Position numbers and translations under genes: made by a program | Assembly (NCBI RefSeq): GCF_021412625.1 | Contig: NZ_JAKCFI010000005.1 | Span: forward strand, 124,001-188,000 | Direction of reading: 5' to 3' | DNA length: 64,000 bases | Origin: Myxococcus stipitatus | GTDB taxonomy: Bacteria; Myxococcota; Myxococcia; Myxococcales; Myxococcaceae | The notes under the pieces: generated by a model | Seen by the model: the letters and a program-made list of their open reading frames with translations, nothing else | The model's database searches: none | Told to the model about the DNA's origin: nothing | Shown here: positions 44,830 through 52,147 of the stretch, one piece after another | How the letters are laid out: the number at the start of each line of letters is the position of its first letter | Position numbering within the stretch: position 1 is the stretch's first letter

Positions 44830-46197
44830 ATGGAAGCAACGGCACACGAGCAGCGGGACTCCATCCTGAAGGTGGCGGTGGCGAGCTTCATCGGCACCGC
44901 CATCGAGTGGTACGACTTCTTCCTCTATGGGACGGCCGCGGCGCTGGTGTTCAACCGACTGTTCTTCCCGTCCTTCGACCCGCTCACCGGGACGATGGCC
45001 GCCTTCGGCACGTTCGCGGTGGGGTTCGTCGCGCGCCCCCTGGGGGGCGTCGTCTTCGGGCACTACGGAGACCGCCTGGGCCGCAAGGCCATGCTGAGCG
45101 CCACGTTGATGTTGATGGGCGTGGCCACCTTCGCGGTGGGGCTGCTGCCCACGTACGAGCACGTGGGCGCCTGGGCCCCCGCCCTGCTCGTCCTGCTGCG
45201 GCTCGTCCAGGGCTTCGGCCTGGGCGGCGAATGGGGTGGCGCGGTGTTGATGGCCGTGGAGCACGCGCCCGCGCACCGGCGCGGCTTCTACGGGAGCTGG
45301 CCGCAGATGGGGGCCCCCGCGGGCCTGCTGGTGGCCACGGCCGTGTTCAATGTCTTCTCGCGACTGCCGGAGGCGGACTTCATCGCCTGGGGCTGGCGCG
45401 TGCCCTTCCTCCTCAGCGCGGTGCTCATCGGCATGGGCGTCTTCATCCGCCTGAAGGTGGCCGAGTCCCCCGTCTTCCGGGCGCGCCCCAAGCAGGAGGA
45501 GCAGGCGTCCCTGCCGGTGCTGGACGCGCTGCGCCAGTACCCCCGGCAGATCCTCCTCGCGATGGGCGCGCGCTTCGCGGAGAACGGCTTCTTCTACATC
45601 ATCACCACGTTCGTCCTGTCCTACGGCACCGAGCGCCTCGGGCTCCCCCGGACGACCATCCTGAATGGCGTGCTGGTGGCCACGGCCGTCCACCTCGTCG
45701 CCATCCCCACGTTCGGCGCCGCGTCGGATCGCTTCGGGCGACGCCCCATCTACCTCGCGGGAGCGCTGGGCTGTGGGCTGATGGCCTTTCCCTTCTTCTG
45801 GCTCGTCGACACGCGGGAGGCGGCGCTCATCACCTCGGCCATCACCCTGGGCATCGTGGCGCACGCGGCGATGTACGGCCCTCAGGCCAGCTTCTTCTCG
45901 GAGCTGTTCGGGACGCGGGTGCGTTACAGCGCGGCGTCACTCGGCTACCAGCTCGCCTCGGTGTTCGCCGGGGGCCTGTCGCCGTTCATCGCCACCGCGC
46001 TGCTGGCCCGCTCCGGTGGACAGTCCTGGCCCGTGTCGCTGTACATGGTCGTCCTGGCCGCCATCACCCTCGTGTCCGTCTGGCTCTCCGCGGAGACCTT
46101 CCGCGCCCGCCTCACGGAGGAGGCGCCCGGGAACGCCCCCGGGACACCGGTCAGCGAGCCGTCCAGCCACAGTCCATCACCTGCGCGGACCCCGTGA
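44830..46197 (+). CDS. MHS-family (metabolite:H+ symporter) MFS transporter
   Basis: 455 residues, about twelve membrane helices, with GGAGGGGAAG before the ATG. The start ASFIGTAIEWYDFFLYGTAAAL and the helix 2-3 loop GHYGDRLGRKAML are hallmarks of the MHS family (ShiA, KgtP, ProP-like), as are GFGLGGEWGGAVLM and GAASDRFGRRPIYLAG. Members import organic acids, shikimate, proline or betaine with protons. The family call is firm and the substrate is not visible. It follows the porin gene by 59 nt, and its last 47 nt overlap the convergent 3-hydroxybutyrate dehydrogenase gene, so a hydroxy-acid substrate is a reasonable hypothesis. Confidence 0.93.
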   Translation: MEATAHEQRDSILKVAVASFIGTAIEWYDFFLYGTAAALVFNRLFFPSFDPLTGTMAAFGTFAVGFVARPLGGVVFGHYGDRLGRKAMLSATLMLMGVATFAVGLLPTYEHVGAWAPALLVLLRLVQGFGLGGEWGGAVLMAVEHAPAHRRGFYGSWPQMGAPAGLLVATAVFNVFSRLPEADFIAWGWRVPFLLSAVLIGMGVFIRLKVAESPVFRARPKQEEQASLPVLDALRQYPRQILLAMGARFAENGFFYIITTFVLSYGTERLGLPRTTILNGVLVATAVHLVAIPTFGAASDRFGRRPIYLAGALGCGLMAFPFFWLVDTREAALITSAITLGIVAHAAMYGPQASFFSELFGTRVRYSAASLGYQLASVFAGGLSPFIATALLARSGGQSWPVSLYMVVLAAITLVSVWLSAETFRARLTEEAPGNAPGTPVSEPSSHSPSPARTP

Positions 46198-46927
46198 TGC
46201 CCCCGGCGGCGTCGGAGCAGAGGAACGCGACGTAGGCGGCGACCTCCGAGGGCTCCAACAGCCGCTTCACCGCCGCCGGGGCGAGCATGACCTTCTCCAC
46301 GACCTCCGCCTCCGTGAGCCCATGGACCCGCGCCTGGTCGGCGATCTGCTTCTCCACCAGGGGCGTGCGCACGTAGCTCGGGCAGACCGCGTTCGCGGTG
46401 ACGCCCTTGTCGGCGGCCTCCAGCGCCACCGTCTTGGTCAGCCCCATGAGCCCGTGCTTGGCGGACACATAGGCGGACTTGTACGGCGACGCCACCAGCC
46501 CATGGAGCGAGGACACGTTGATGATGCGCCCCCACCCGCGCGCGTACATGAGCGGCAGCGCGTGGCGCGTCAGCACGAAGGGCCCCACGAGCATGATGCG
46601 GATGAGCTGCTCCCACCGCTCCTCCGGAAACTCCTCCACCGGCGCCACGTGCTGCACGCCCGCGTTGTTGACGAGGATGTCCAGCCGTCCCCACTCCCGC
46701 TCCGCCCTCGCGACGAGGGCCCGGCACTCCTCCCGGGAGGACACATCCGCGCGCTGGAACCGCGCGCCGGGCAGCCGCGCCGCGGCCGCCGCTCCCGCCA
46801 CCTCGTCGAGGTCCGCGAGCAGCACCCGGACGCCCTGGCTCGCCAGCACCTCCGCCACCGCGAGGCCGATGCCGTTCGCCGCCCCTGTCACGAGCGCGCA
46901 TCGACCTGAATGTGAATTCATGTTCAT
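46151..46927 (-). CDS. bdhA: 3-hydroxybutyrate dehydrogenase (SDR family)
   Basis: 258 residues, classical short-chain dehydrogenase. NAD-binding TGAANGIG (14-21), NNAG (87-90), catalytic Ser140 and the YVSAK motif with Tyr153 and Lys157 are all present. The segment VCPSYVRTPLVEKQIADQA and the C-terminal GSAQVMDCGWTAR are typical of D-3-hydroxybutyrate dehydrogenases, which oxidise 3-hydroxybutyrate to acetoacetate; this points to BdhA rather than a generic SDR. Two ATGs (46927 and 46921) are possible starts and neither has a clear ribosome site. The gene converges on and overlaps the end of the MHS transporter gene. Confidence 0.88.
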   Translation of the reverse strand: MNMNSHSGRCALVTGAANGIGLAVAEVLASQGVRVLLADLDEVAGAAAAARLPGARFQRADVSSREECRALVARAEREWGRLDILVNNAGVQHVAPVEEFPEERWEQLIRIMLVGPFVLTRHALPLMYARGWGRIINVSSLHGLVASPYKSAYVSAKHGLMGLTKTVALEAADKGVTANAVCPSYVRTPLVEKQIADQARVHGLTEAEVVEKVMLAPAAVKRLLEPSEVAAYVAFLCSDAAGGITGSAQVMDCGWTAR

Positions 46928-47014
46928 GTCGATATCGTGGAGGAAGCGAGGCGCGGGGGCAATCCCACCGGCGCGTGCCGCACCACGCCTTGAAGTCCTG
47001 GGAGGAGCCGCGCG

Positions 47015-48802
47015 ATGGTGTCCGCACCCATGTCGCAGAACGCCTCACCCGCGCGCCCGTGGTGGCGGTGGCCGCGCTCGCTCGCTCTGGCGTTGGCGCT
47101 CGGCACCGTGCTGTCACTGCCCTCGCTGCGCGTGGGGTTGCTGCTCGACGACCTCGTCCACAGGCTGGCGCTCTCCGGCCGGCTCTCGGAGGCGGGCGAC
47201 TGGGGTCCGCTGACGCTCTACGAGTTCGTGGGCGCGCCGCGCGCCGAGCCGGTCCGGTTGAGGGACGCGGGGTTGCTGCCGTGGTGGGCGTCGGACGGGC
47301 TGGCGGTGCGCTTCTTCCGGCCCGTGCCCAGCGCGCTGCTCAGCGTGGATGCGTGGCTCTTCGGCGAGGCGCCCTTCCCCGCCCACGTCCACAGCCTCGC
47401 GTGGTACCTCGCGCTCGTCACCCTGGTGGGCTGGCTGCACCGGAGGTGGCTCCCCGAGGGCGTGGCCGCGCTGGCGACGCTCCTCTACGCGGTCGCCGCC
47501 GCGCACCTGTTCCCGCTGGCCTGGCTCGCGTCCCGCCATCCGCTCGTCTCGGGCGTCTTCTGTCTGCTCTGCCTCGGAGCGCACCTGCGCGCGCGTGAGG
47601 ACGGCTGGCGCCCCGGGCGCGTCCTCTCGCCGCTCGCCCTGGGGGTCGCGCTGCTCTCCGGCGAGGTGGCGCTGGGCGTGGTCGCGGTGCTGGGGATGTA
47701 CGAGGTCCTCGGCCGCCGCGAGGGGTGGCGCGTGGCCTGCGTGAATCTGGCGCCCCATGGGCTCCTCGTCGTCGCCTATCTCGCCTGGTATCTGGGCCAG
47801 GGCTATGGGGCGCATGGCAGTGGCGGTTACCTGGATCCGCTCGCCGCCCCGGGCGCGTTCGTGCTCACGCTCCTCCAGCGCGTGCTCATCCTCACCGGCG
47901 AGCTGGTCATCGGCACGCCCTCCGACGTCGCCGCGGGCACCCCGGCGGTCCAGGTGGGGTTCGCGGCCTGGGGCGCGCTGACGGCGGCGGGAGCCCTGCT
48001 GCTGCTCCGTCACCTCGCGGAGCGGCTGCGCCCGCTGGAGCGGCGCACGCTGACGTGGCTGCTGCCGGCGGGGCTCGCGGCCACCCTCCCTGGCGCCGCG
48101 GGCATCGTCGGAGGCCGGGTGTTGATGCTCCCGCTGGTCGCGGGCAGCGCGCTGGTGGCCGTCCTGCTGGCCCGGGCCCGGGACGTCGTCCGCGACGACA
48201 CCGCCCGACGCGGCTCGCGGCGGCTCGCGTCCATCGCGGCGGCGGTGCTCGCGCTGACCCACCTGGGGCTGGGGCCGCTGTATCGCCTGGGCATGGGGTT
48301 CGGACTCGCCCGCCTCTCGGACGCGCAGTGGCGCATCGCCCGCGAGGCGCCCCCTTGCGCTGGGACGCTCGTGCTGGTGGCCGCGTCGGATCCCAGCATC
48401 GGCTTCTACGTACCGGCGGCCATGGTGATGCTGGGGCGCGAGCCCCGCGACTTCCGCCTGCTGAGCGCGGCGCCACACGGCCATGTCCTGGAGCGGACCT
48501 CGGCCGCGTCCTTCGACCTGGTCGTCCGCGCCGCCCCCAGGCATCCGGGGTTCTGGGAGCAGGTCAACCGGGCCTCCGCGCCACCCGCCGGGACACGGCT
48601 GACCCAGGGCGACCTGCGCGTCACCGTGAAGGAGGCGGACGAAGGCGGCTTCACGCGCGCGCACTTCGACTTCGGGCGACCGCTGGAGTCGAAGGACCTC
48701 TGCTTCGTCACGTGGCGCGGAGACGGGCTCCACGTGCTCGAGCTTCCACCCACCGGCGGACACCTCGAGCTGCCATACCAACGAGGTCCCGCAGGGCTCT
48801 GA
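47015..48802 (+). CDS. Multi-pass membrane protein, GT-C glycosyltransferase-like
   Basis: 595 residues from the ATG at 47015 (GGGAGGAG upstream). About ten hydrophobic helices lie between residues 25 and 430, followed by a soluble C-terminal domain of about 165 residues. The first loop contains LLLDDLVHRL, with the acidic pair often seen in the first extracytoplasmic loop of GT-C transferases (ArnT/PMT-like), which use lipid-linked sugar donors. This is a weak assignment: no other GT-C motif was recognised, and the protein may be of a family without known function. It stands alone, divergent from bdhA and followed by a terminator-like hairpin. Confidence 0.78.
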   Translation: MVSAPMSQNASPARPWWRWPRSLALALALGTVLSLPSLRVGLLLDDLVHRLALSGRLSEAGDWGPLTLYEFVGAPRAEPVRLRDAGLLPWWASDGLAVRFFRPVPSALLSVDAWLFGEAPFPAHVHSLAWYLALVTLVGWLHRRWLPEGVAALATLLYAVAAAHLFPLAWLASRHPLVSGVFCLLCLGAHLRAREDGWRPGRVLSPLALGVALLSGEVALGVVAVLGMYEVLGRREGWRVACVNLAPHGLLVVAYLAWYLGQGYGAHGSGGYLDPLAAPGAFVLTLLQRVLILTGELVIGTPSDVAAGTPAVQVGFAAWGALTAAGALLLLRHLAERLRPLERRTLTWLLPAGLAATLPGAAGIVGGRVLMLPLVAGSALVAVLLARARDVVRDDTARRGSRRLASIAAAVLALTHLGLGPLYRLGMGFGLARLSDAQWRIAREAPPCAGTLVLVAASDPSIGFYVPAAMVMLGREPRDFRLLSAAPHGHVLERTSAASFDLVVRAAPRHPGFWEQVNRASAPPAGTRLTQGDLRVTVKEADEGGFTRAHFDFGRPLESKDLCFVTWRGDGLHVLELPPTGGHLELPYQRGPAGL

Positions 48803-48846
48803 ACAATCCGGGCGAGCGGCTGTGCATGAGCCGACGTGGGCCCCGC

Positions 48847-48867
48847 GGGGCCGTTGAGGACGGCCCC
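48847..48867 (+). terminator. Terminator hairpin after the GT-C-like gene
   Basis: GGGGCCGT (48847-48854) and ACGGCCCC (48860-48867) make a perfect 8-bp stem with a 5-nt loop, followed by CCTT. It overlaps a second possible fold, the palindrome GGCCCCGCGGGGCC at 48839-48852. Confidence 0.6.
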
Positions 48868-48919
48868 CCTTCCGCGACGGAATCAGGGCTTCCCACGACC
48901 CCTAGCCCCACTCACGCCC

Positions 48920-50020
48920 ATGACGCCCTTCCACACGCTTCGACCCTTCCTCGCCTCGCTGCTCGCCTTCGCCCCCCTGTGCATCGTCGCGTGCAACGAC
49001 GACGATGACGACGACGCCAACGACGACACCACGACCGAGGCCGTGGTGATGACACGCAACATCTACCTCGGAGGCGACATCTTCCGGCTCGCCGCGGCCC
49101 AGACGCCGGAGCAGGTTCCAGCCGTCGCCGCGCAGCTGTACCAGACGGTCCAGGCCACCAACTTCCCCGAGCGGGCCAAGGCGCTCGCGGACGAAATCCA
49201 GGCGGCCAACCCGGCGTTGGTCGGTCTCCAGGAGGTCTCCCTCTACCGGACGCAGCACCCGAGCGACGGCTCGCCGCCGGAGTCGCCCAACGCCACCAAC
49301 GTGACGTATGACTTCCTCGCCGTGCTGCTGACGGAGCTGCAGGCGCGCGGGCTCAACTACCGGGTGGCGGCGAAGGTGCAGAACGCCGACGCGGAGCTCC
49401 CCGCCGCGCTGTCCGGCAGCGCCACCGACCTCACCGACGTCCGCCTCACGGACCACGACGTCATCCTCACCCGGGGGGACGTCCAGGTCGCCAACGTGGT
49501 GACGGCGAACTACGACTTCGTCCAGGAAGTGCCCGCCGGAGGCACGACCGTCGGCTTCAAGCGGGGCTACACCAAGCTCGACGCGACGCTGAACGGCGCG
49601 CGCTTCACGTTCGTGAACACCCACCTGGAGGACCTGATGCCAGGAAACGACACCCAGGCCGCGCAGTTGGGCGGCCTCGTGGCGGGCTTCGAGCGCCCCC
49701 TCATCGTCGTGGGAGACCTCAACACGGGGCCGGGCACGCGCCAGGGCGCGTATGACAGCCTCACCAGCGCCTCGACGGGCCTCGTCGACGCGTGGACCCA
49801 GGTGGGCTCCGGCGAGGGCTTCACCTGCTGCCTGAGCGAGACCCTCAAGGACGCCGCGCCCCACTTCACCGAGCGCATCGACCTGGTGCTCTACACCGGG
49901 GACGGCATCAAGCCGGTGTCCGCCGAGATCGTGGGCAACGACGCCGCCAAGCGCACCCCCTCCGGGCTGTGGCCCTCCGACCACGCGGGGCTGGTGGTGA
50001 CGTTCCGCCTGAACCGCTGA
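48920..50020 (+). CDS. Lipoprotein of the endonuclease/exonuclease/phosphatase (EEP) family
   Basis: 366 residues from the ATG at 48920. The signal (FLASLLAFAPLCIVACN) has a good lipobox with Cys25, and an acidic stretch of six consecutive Asp follows almost at once. The EEP fold motifs are present in order: VMTRNIYLG, LVGLQEVSLYR with the metal-binding Glu, FVNTHLEDL, VVGDLNTGPG and the C-terminal PSDHAGLVV. Family members are DNases, sphingomyelinases and inositol phosphatases; I cannot choose between them. Anchoring suggests action at the cell surface or in the periplasm, for example DNA or phosphate scavenging. Confidence 0.88.
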   Translation: MTPFHTLRPFLASLLAFAPLCIVACNDDDDDDANDDTTTEAVVMTRNIYLGGDIFRLAAAQTPEQVPAVAAQLYQTVQATNFPERAKALADEIQAANPALVGLQEVSLYRTQHPSDGSPPESPNATNVTYDFLAVLLTELQARGLNYRVAAKVQNADAELPAALSGSATDLTDVRLTDHDVILTRGDVQVANVVTANYDFVQEVPAGGTTVGFKRGYTKLDATLNGARFTFVNTHLEDLMPGNDTQAAQLGGLVAGFERPLIVVGDLNTGPGTRQGAYDSLTSASTGLVDAWTQVGSGEGFTCCLSETLKDAAPHFTERIDLVLYTGDGIKPVSAEIVGNDAAKRTPSGLWPSDHAGLVVTFRLNR

Positions 50021-50078
50021 CGACGGCGGAGGCGGGGGACTTGGAGGACTCCCCGGGCAGGGAGTATTCAGCCCTCAC

Positions 50079-51083
50079 ATGCCTCTTCGCCTCCTCCAGC
50101 GGCTCGGCCGGGACTGGTTCCTGCTGGGCATGCTCAGCGCCGTCGGGCTCGCCCTCCTCTTCCCGGACTTCGGGCGGCAGGGGGGCGCGATGCACGCCGA
50201 CGTCGTCACCAACGTGGGCATCTTCCTCGTGTTCTTCCTCCACGGGCTGGGGATGCCCCCCGCGAACCTCAAGGCCGGGGCCATGCAGTGGCGGCTGCAC
50301 CTGCTGGTGCAGTCGTTCACCTTCCTCGTCTTCCCGCTGCTCTGGGTCGTCCTGAACCTGCTGTTCGGCGCCGTGGTCCCCCAGGACCTGTCGCTCGGCT
50401 TCCTGTTCCTGTGCGCCGTCCCCTCCACCATCTCCTCCTCGGTGGCCATGACGGGCGTCGCCCGGGGGAACGTGGCGGGCGCCATCTTCAACGCCAGCCT
50501 CTCCAGCCTGCTCGGCATCGTCCTCACGCCGGTCATCATCGGGCTGCTCGCGCACACCACCGGCGAGTCGCTGTCGCTGGGGGATGCCATCCTCAAGCTG
50601 TCCGTGCTCCTGCTGCTGCCCATCGCCCTGGGCCAGGCGCTGAGGCCGCTGCTGGGAGGGACGTTCGCCCGCTACCGCAAGTACACCAACGGCATCGACC
50701 GGCTCTTCATCCTCGTCCTCGTCTATGCCTCGTTCTGCGACTCCGTGGCCTCCGGAATCTTCCGTGCGCACGGGGCCAGCGTCGTGGCGCTCACGCTGGC
50801 GGGGGCGGCGCTCATCCTCGCGCTGGTGCTCACGCTGAGCACCCTGACGGCGCGGCGGCTGCGGTTCTCCAAGGAGGATGAGATCGCCGCGGTCTTCTGC
50901 GGCTCCAAGAAGACGCTGGCGTCGGGCGTGCCCATGGCGCGGCTGCTCTTCGGGGCCCACCCGGCGCTGGGGCTCGTCGTCCTGCCGCTGATGTTCTATC
51001 ACCAGCTCCAGTTGCTGGTCTGTTCGGTGCTCGCGGAGCGCTACGCCGCGAGGCCCCAGGCCACGGGAGCAGGCGTCCCGTAG
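50079..51083 (+). CDS. SBF-like (bile acid:sodium symporter fold) transporter, YfeH-type
   Basis: 334 residues with about ten hydrophobic helices. The start RLGRDWFLLGMLSAVGLALLFPDFG and the motif FLCAVPSTISSSVAMTGVARGN are characteristic of the SBF-like group (PF13593 type) rather than the shorter BASS type found at 60127. The late motif VFCGSKKTLASGVPMARLLF, which lies in the crossing-helix region of this fold, is also present. The substrate is unknown; characterised relatives move organic anions with sodium. The MarR-GNAT regulator gene starts 42 nt downstream on the same strand. Confidence 0.9.
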   Translation: MPLRLLQRLGRDWFLLGMLSAVGLALLFPDFGRQGGAMHADVVTNVGIFLVFFLHGLGMPPANLKAGAMQWRLHLLVQSFTFLVFPLLWVVLNLLFGAVVPQDLSLGFLFLCAVPSTISSSVAMTGVARGNVAGAIFNASLSSLLGIVLTPVIIGLLAHTTGESLSLGDAILKLSVLLLLPIALGQALRPLLGGTFARYRKYTNGIDRLFILVLVYASFCDSVASGIFRAHGASVVALTLAGAALILALVLTLSTLTARRLRFSKEDEIAAVFCGSKKTLASGVPMARLLFGAHPALGLVVLPLMFYHQLQLLVCSVLAERYAARPQATGAGVP

Positions 51084-51125
51084 TCGCACCCGAGTCAACC
51101 GATGGCGCGTCGTGGAGGCATCGAC

Positions 51126-52073
51126 ATGGCGAAGACGCGGTATGAACAGAACGTCGCGGCATTCCGTCACTTCAACCGTTTCTACACGCGCAAGATCGGC
51201 ATCCTGGACAAGGAGTTCCTCCACAGCGAGTTCTCCCTTACCGAGGCGCGCGTCCTCTTCGAGCTCTCCGACCGGAGGCAGCCGACGGCCGCCGAGCTGA
51301 GCCGGGACCTGGGGTTGGACCCGGGCTACCTGAGCCGCCTGCTGCGCCGGTTGAGCACGCTCGGGCTGGTGGAGAAGGAGACGTCCGCGACGGACGGACG
51401 GCAGCAGCTGATGAAGTTGAGCCGCAAGGGCGAGGCGGCGCTCGCGAGGCTCAACCACAACTCCAACGAGGAGATCGGCGCGCTGCTCGTCCCGCTGAAA
51501 CCGCCGGACCAGCAGCGGCTGCTGGCGGCGATGCACACCATCGAGGGCCTGCTCGGGGGCGAGCCCCCCCGGGATGGCGCCGCGACGTATCAGCTGCGCT
51601 CCCACCGCCCGGGGGACATCGGCTGGGTCGTCCACCGCCACGGCGTGCTGTACGCCCAGGAGTACGGCTGGGACGAGAGCTTCGAGGCCCTGGTCGCGGA
51701 CATCGCCTCGAAGTTCATCCGCGACTTCGACCCCCAGCGCGAGCGCTGCTGGATCGCCGAGAAGGACGGCCAGAACGTCGGCTCCATCTTCCTGGTCAAG
51801 GAGTCGAAGACGGTGGCGAAGCTGCGCATGCTCATCGTCGAGCCCTCGGCGCGAGGGCTGGGGATCGGCAAGCGGCTGGTGGACGAGTGCGTCGCCTTCG
51901 CCCGGAACGCGGGCTACCGCAAGGTGCGCCTGTGGACGGACCCGCAGCTGCATGCCGCGAGGAAGCTCTACCAGGAGGCGGGCTTCGTCCTCGTCAAGAC
52001 CGAACCGCACGACGAGTTCGGCAAGGGGCTCATCGGGCAGACGTGGGAGCTGGTGTTCCGAGGCGCCCCGTGA
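51126..52073 (+). CDS. MarR-type regulator fused to a GNAT acetyltransferase
   Basis: 315 residues from the ATG at 51126, with GGAGG in the right place; an upstream ATG at 51102 lacks one. Residues about 1-145 are a MarR winged helix (FSLTEARVLFELSDR, LSRDLGLDPGYLSRLLRRLS, TDGRQQLMKLSRKGEA). Residues about 155-315 are a GNAT domain with the acetyl-CoA loop VEPSARGLGIGKRLVDECV and the AARKLYQEAGFVLV strand-helix. This two-domain arrangement is a known bacterial family, but its acetyl acceptor and DNA targets are mostly unknown. Its closeness to the SBF-like transporter suggests it may regulate that gene. Confidence 0.93.
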   Translation: MAKTRYEQNVAAFRHFNRFYTRKIGILDKEFLHSEFSLTEARVLFELSDRRQPTAAELSRDLGLDPGYLSRLLRRLSTLGLVEKETSATDGRQQLMKLSRKGEAALARLNHNSNEEIGALLVPLKPPDQQRLLAAMHTIEGLLGGEPPRDGAATYQLRSHRPGDIGWVVHRHGVLYAQEYGWDESFEALVADIASKFIRDFDPQRERCWIAEKDGQNVGSIFLVKESKTVAKLRMLIVEPSARGLGIGKRLVDECVAFARNAGYRKVRLWTDPQLHAARKLYQEAGFVLVKTEPHDEFGKGLIGQTWELVFRGAP

Positions 52074-52089
52074 GTGTCCCGAGAGACGA

Positions 52090-52122
52090 CGGCGCGACCG
52101 CCCATGTCGGACGGTCGCGCCG
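52090..52122. terminator. Bidirectional terminator between convergent genes
   Basis: CGGCGCGACCG (52090-52100) pairs perfectly with CGGTCGCGCCG (52112-52122), an 11-bp stem with an 11-nt loop, between the stop codons of the MarR-GNAT and metalloprotease genes. Confidence 0.75.
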
Positions 52123-52147
52123 CGCCCTTCACTTCAGCTGACGCGCA

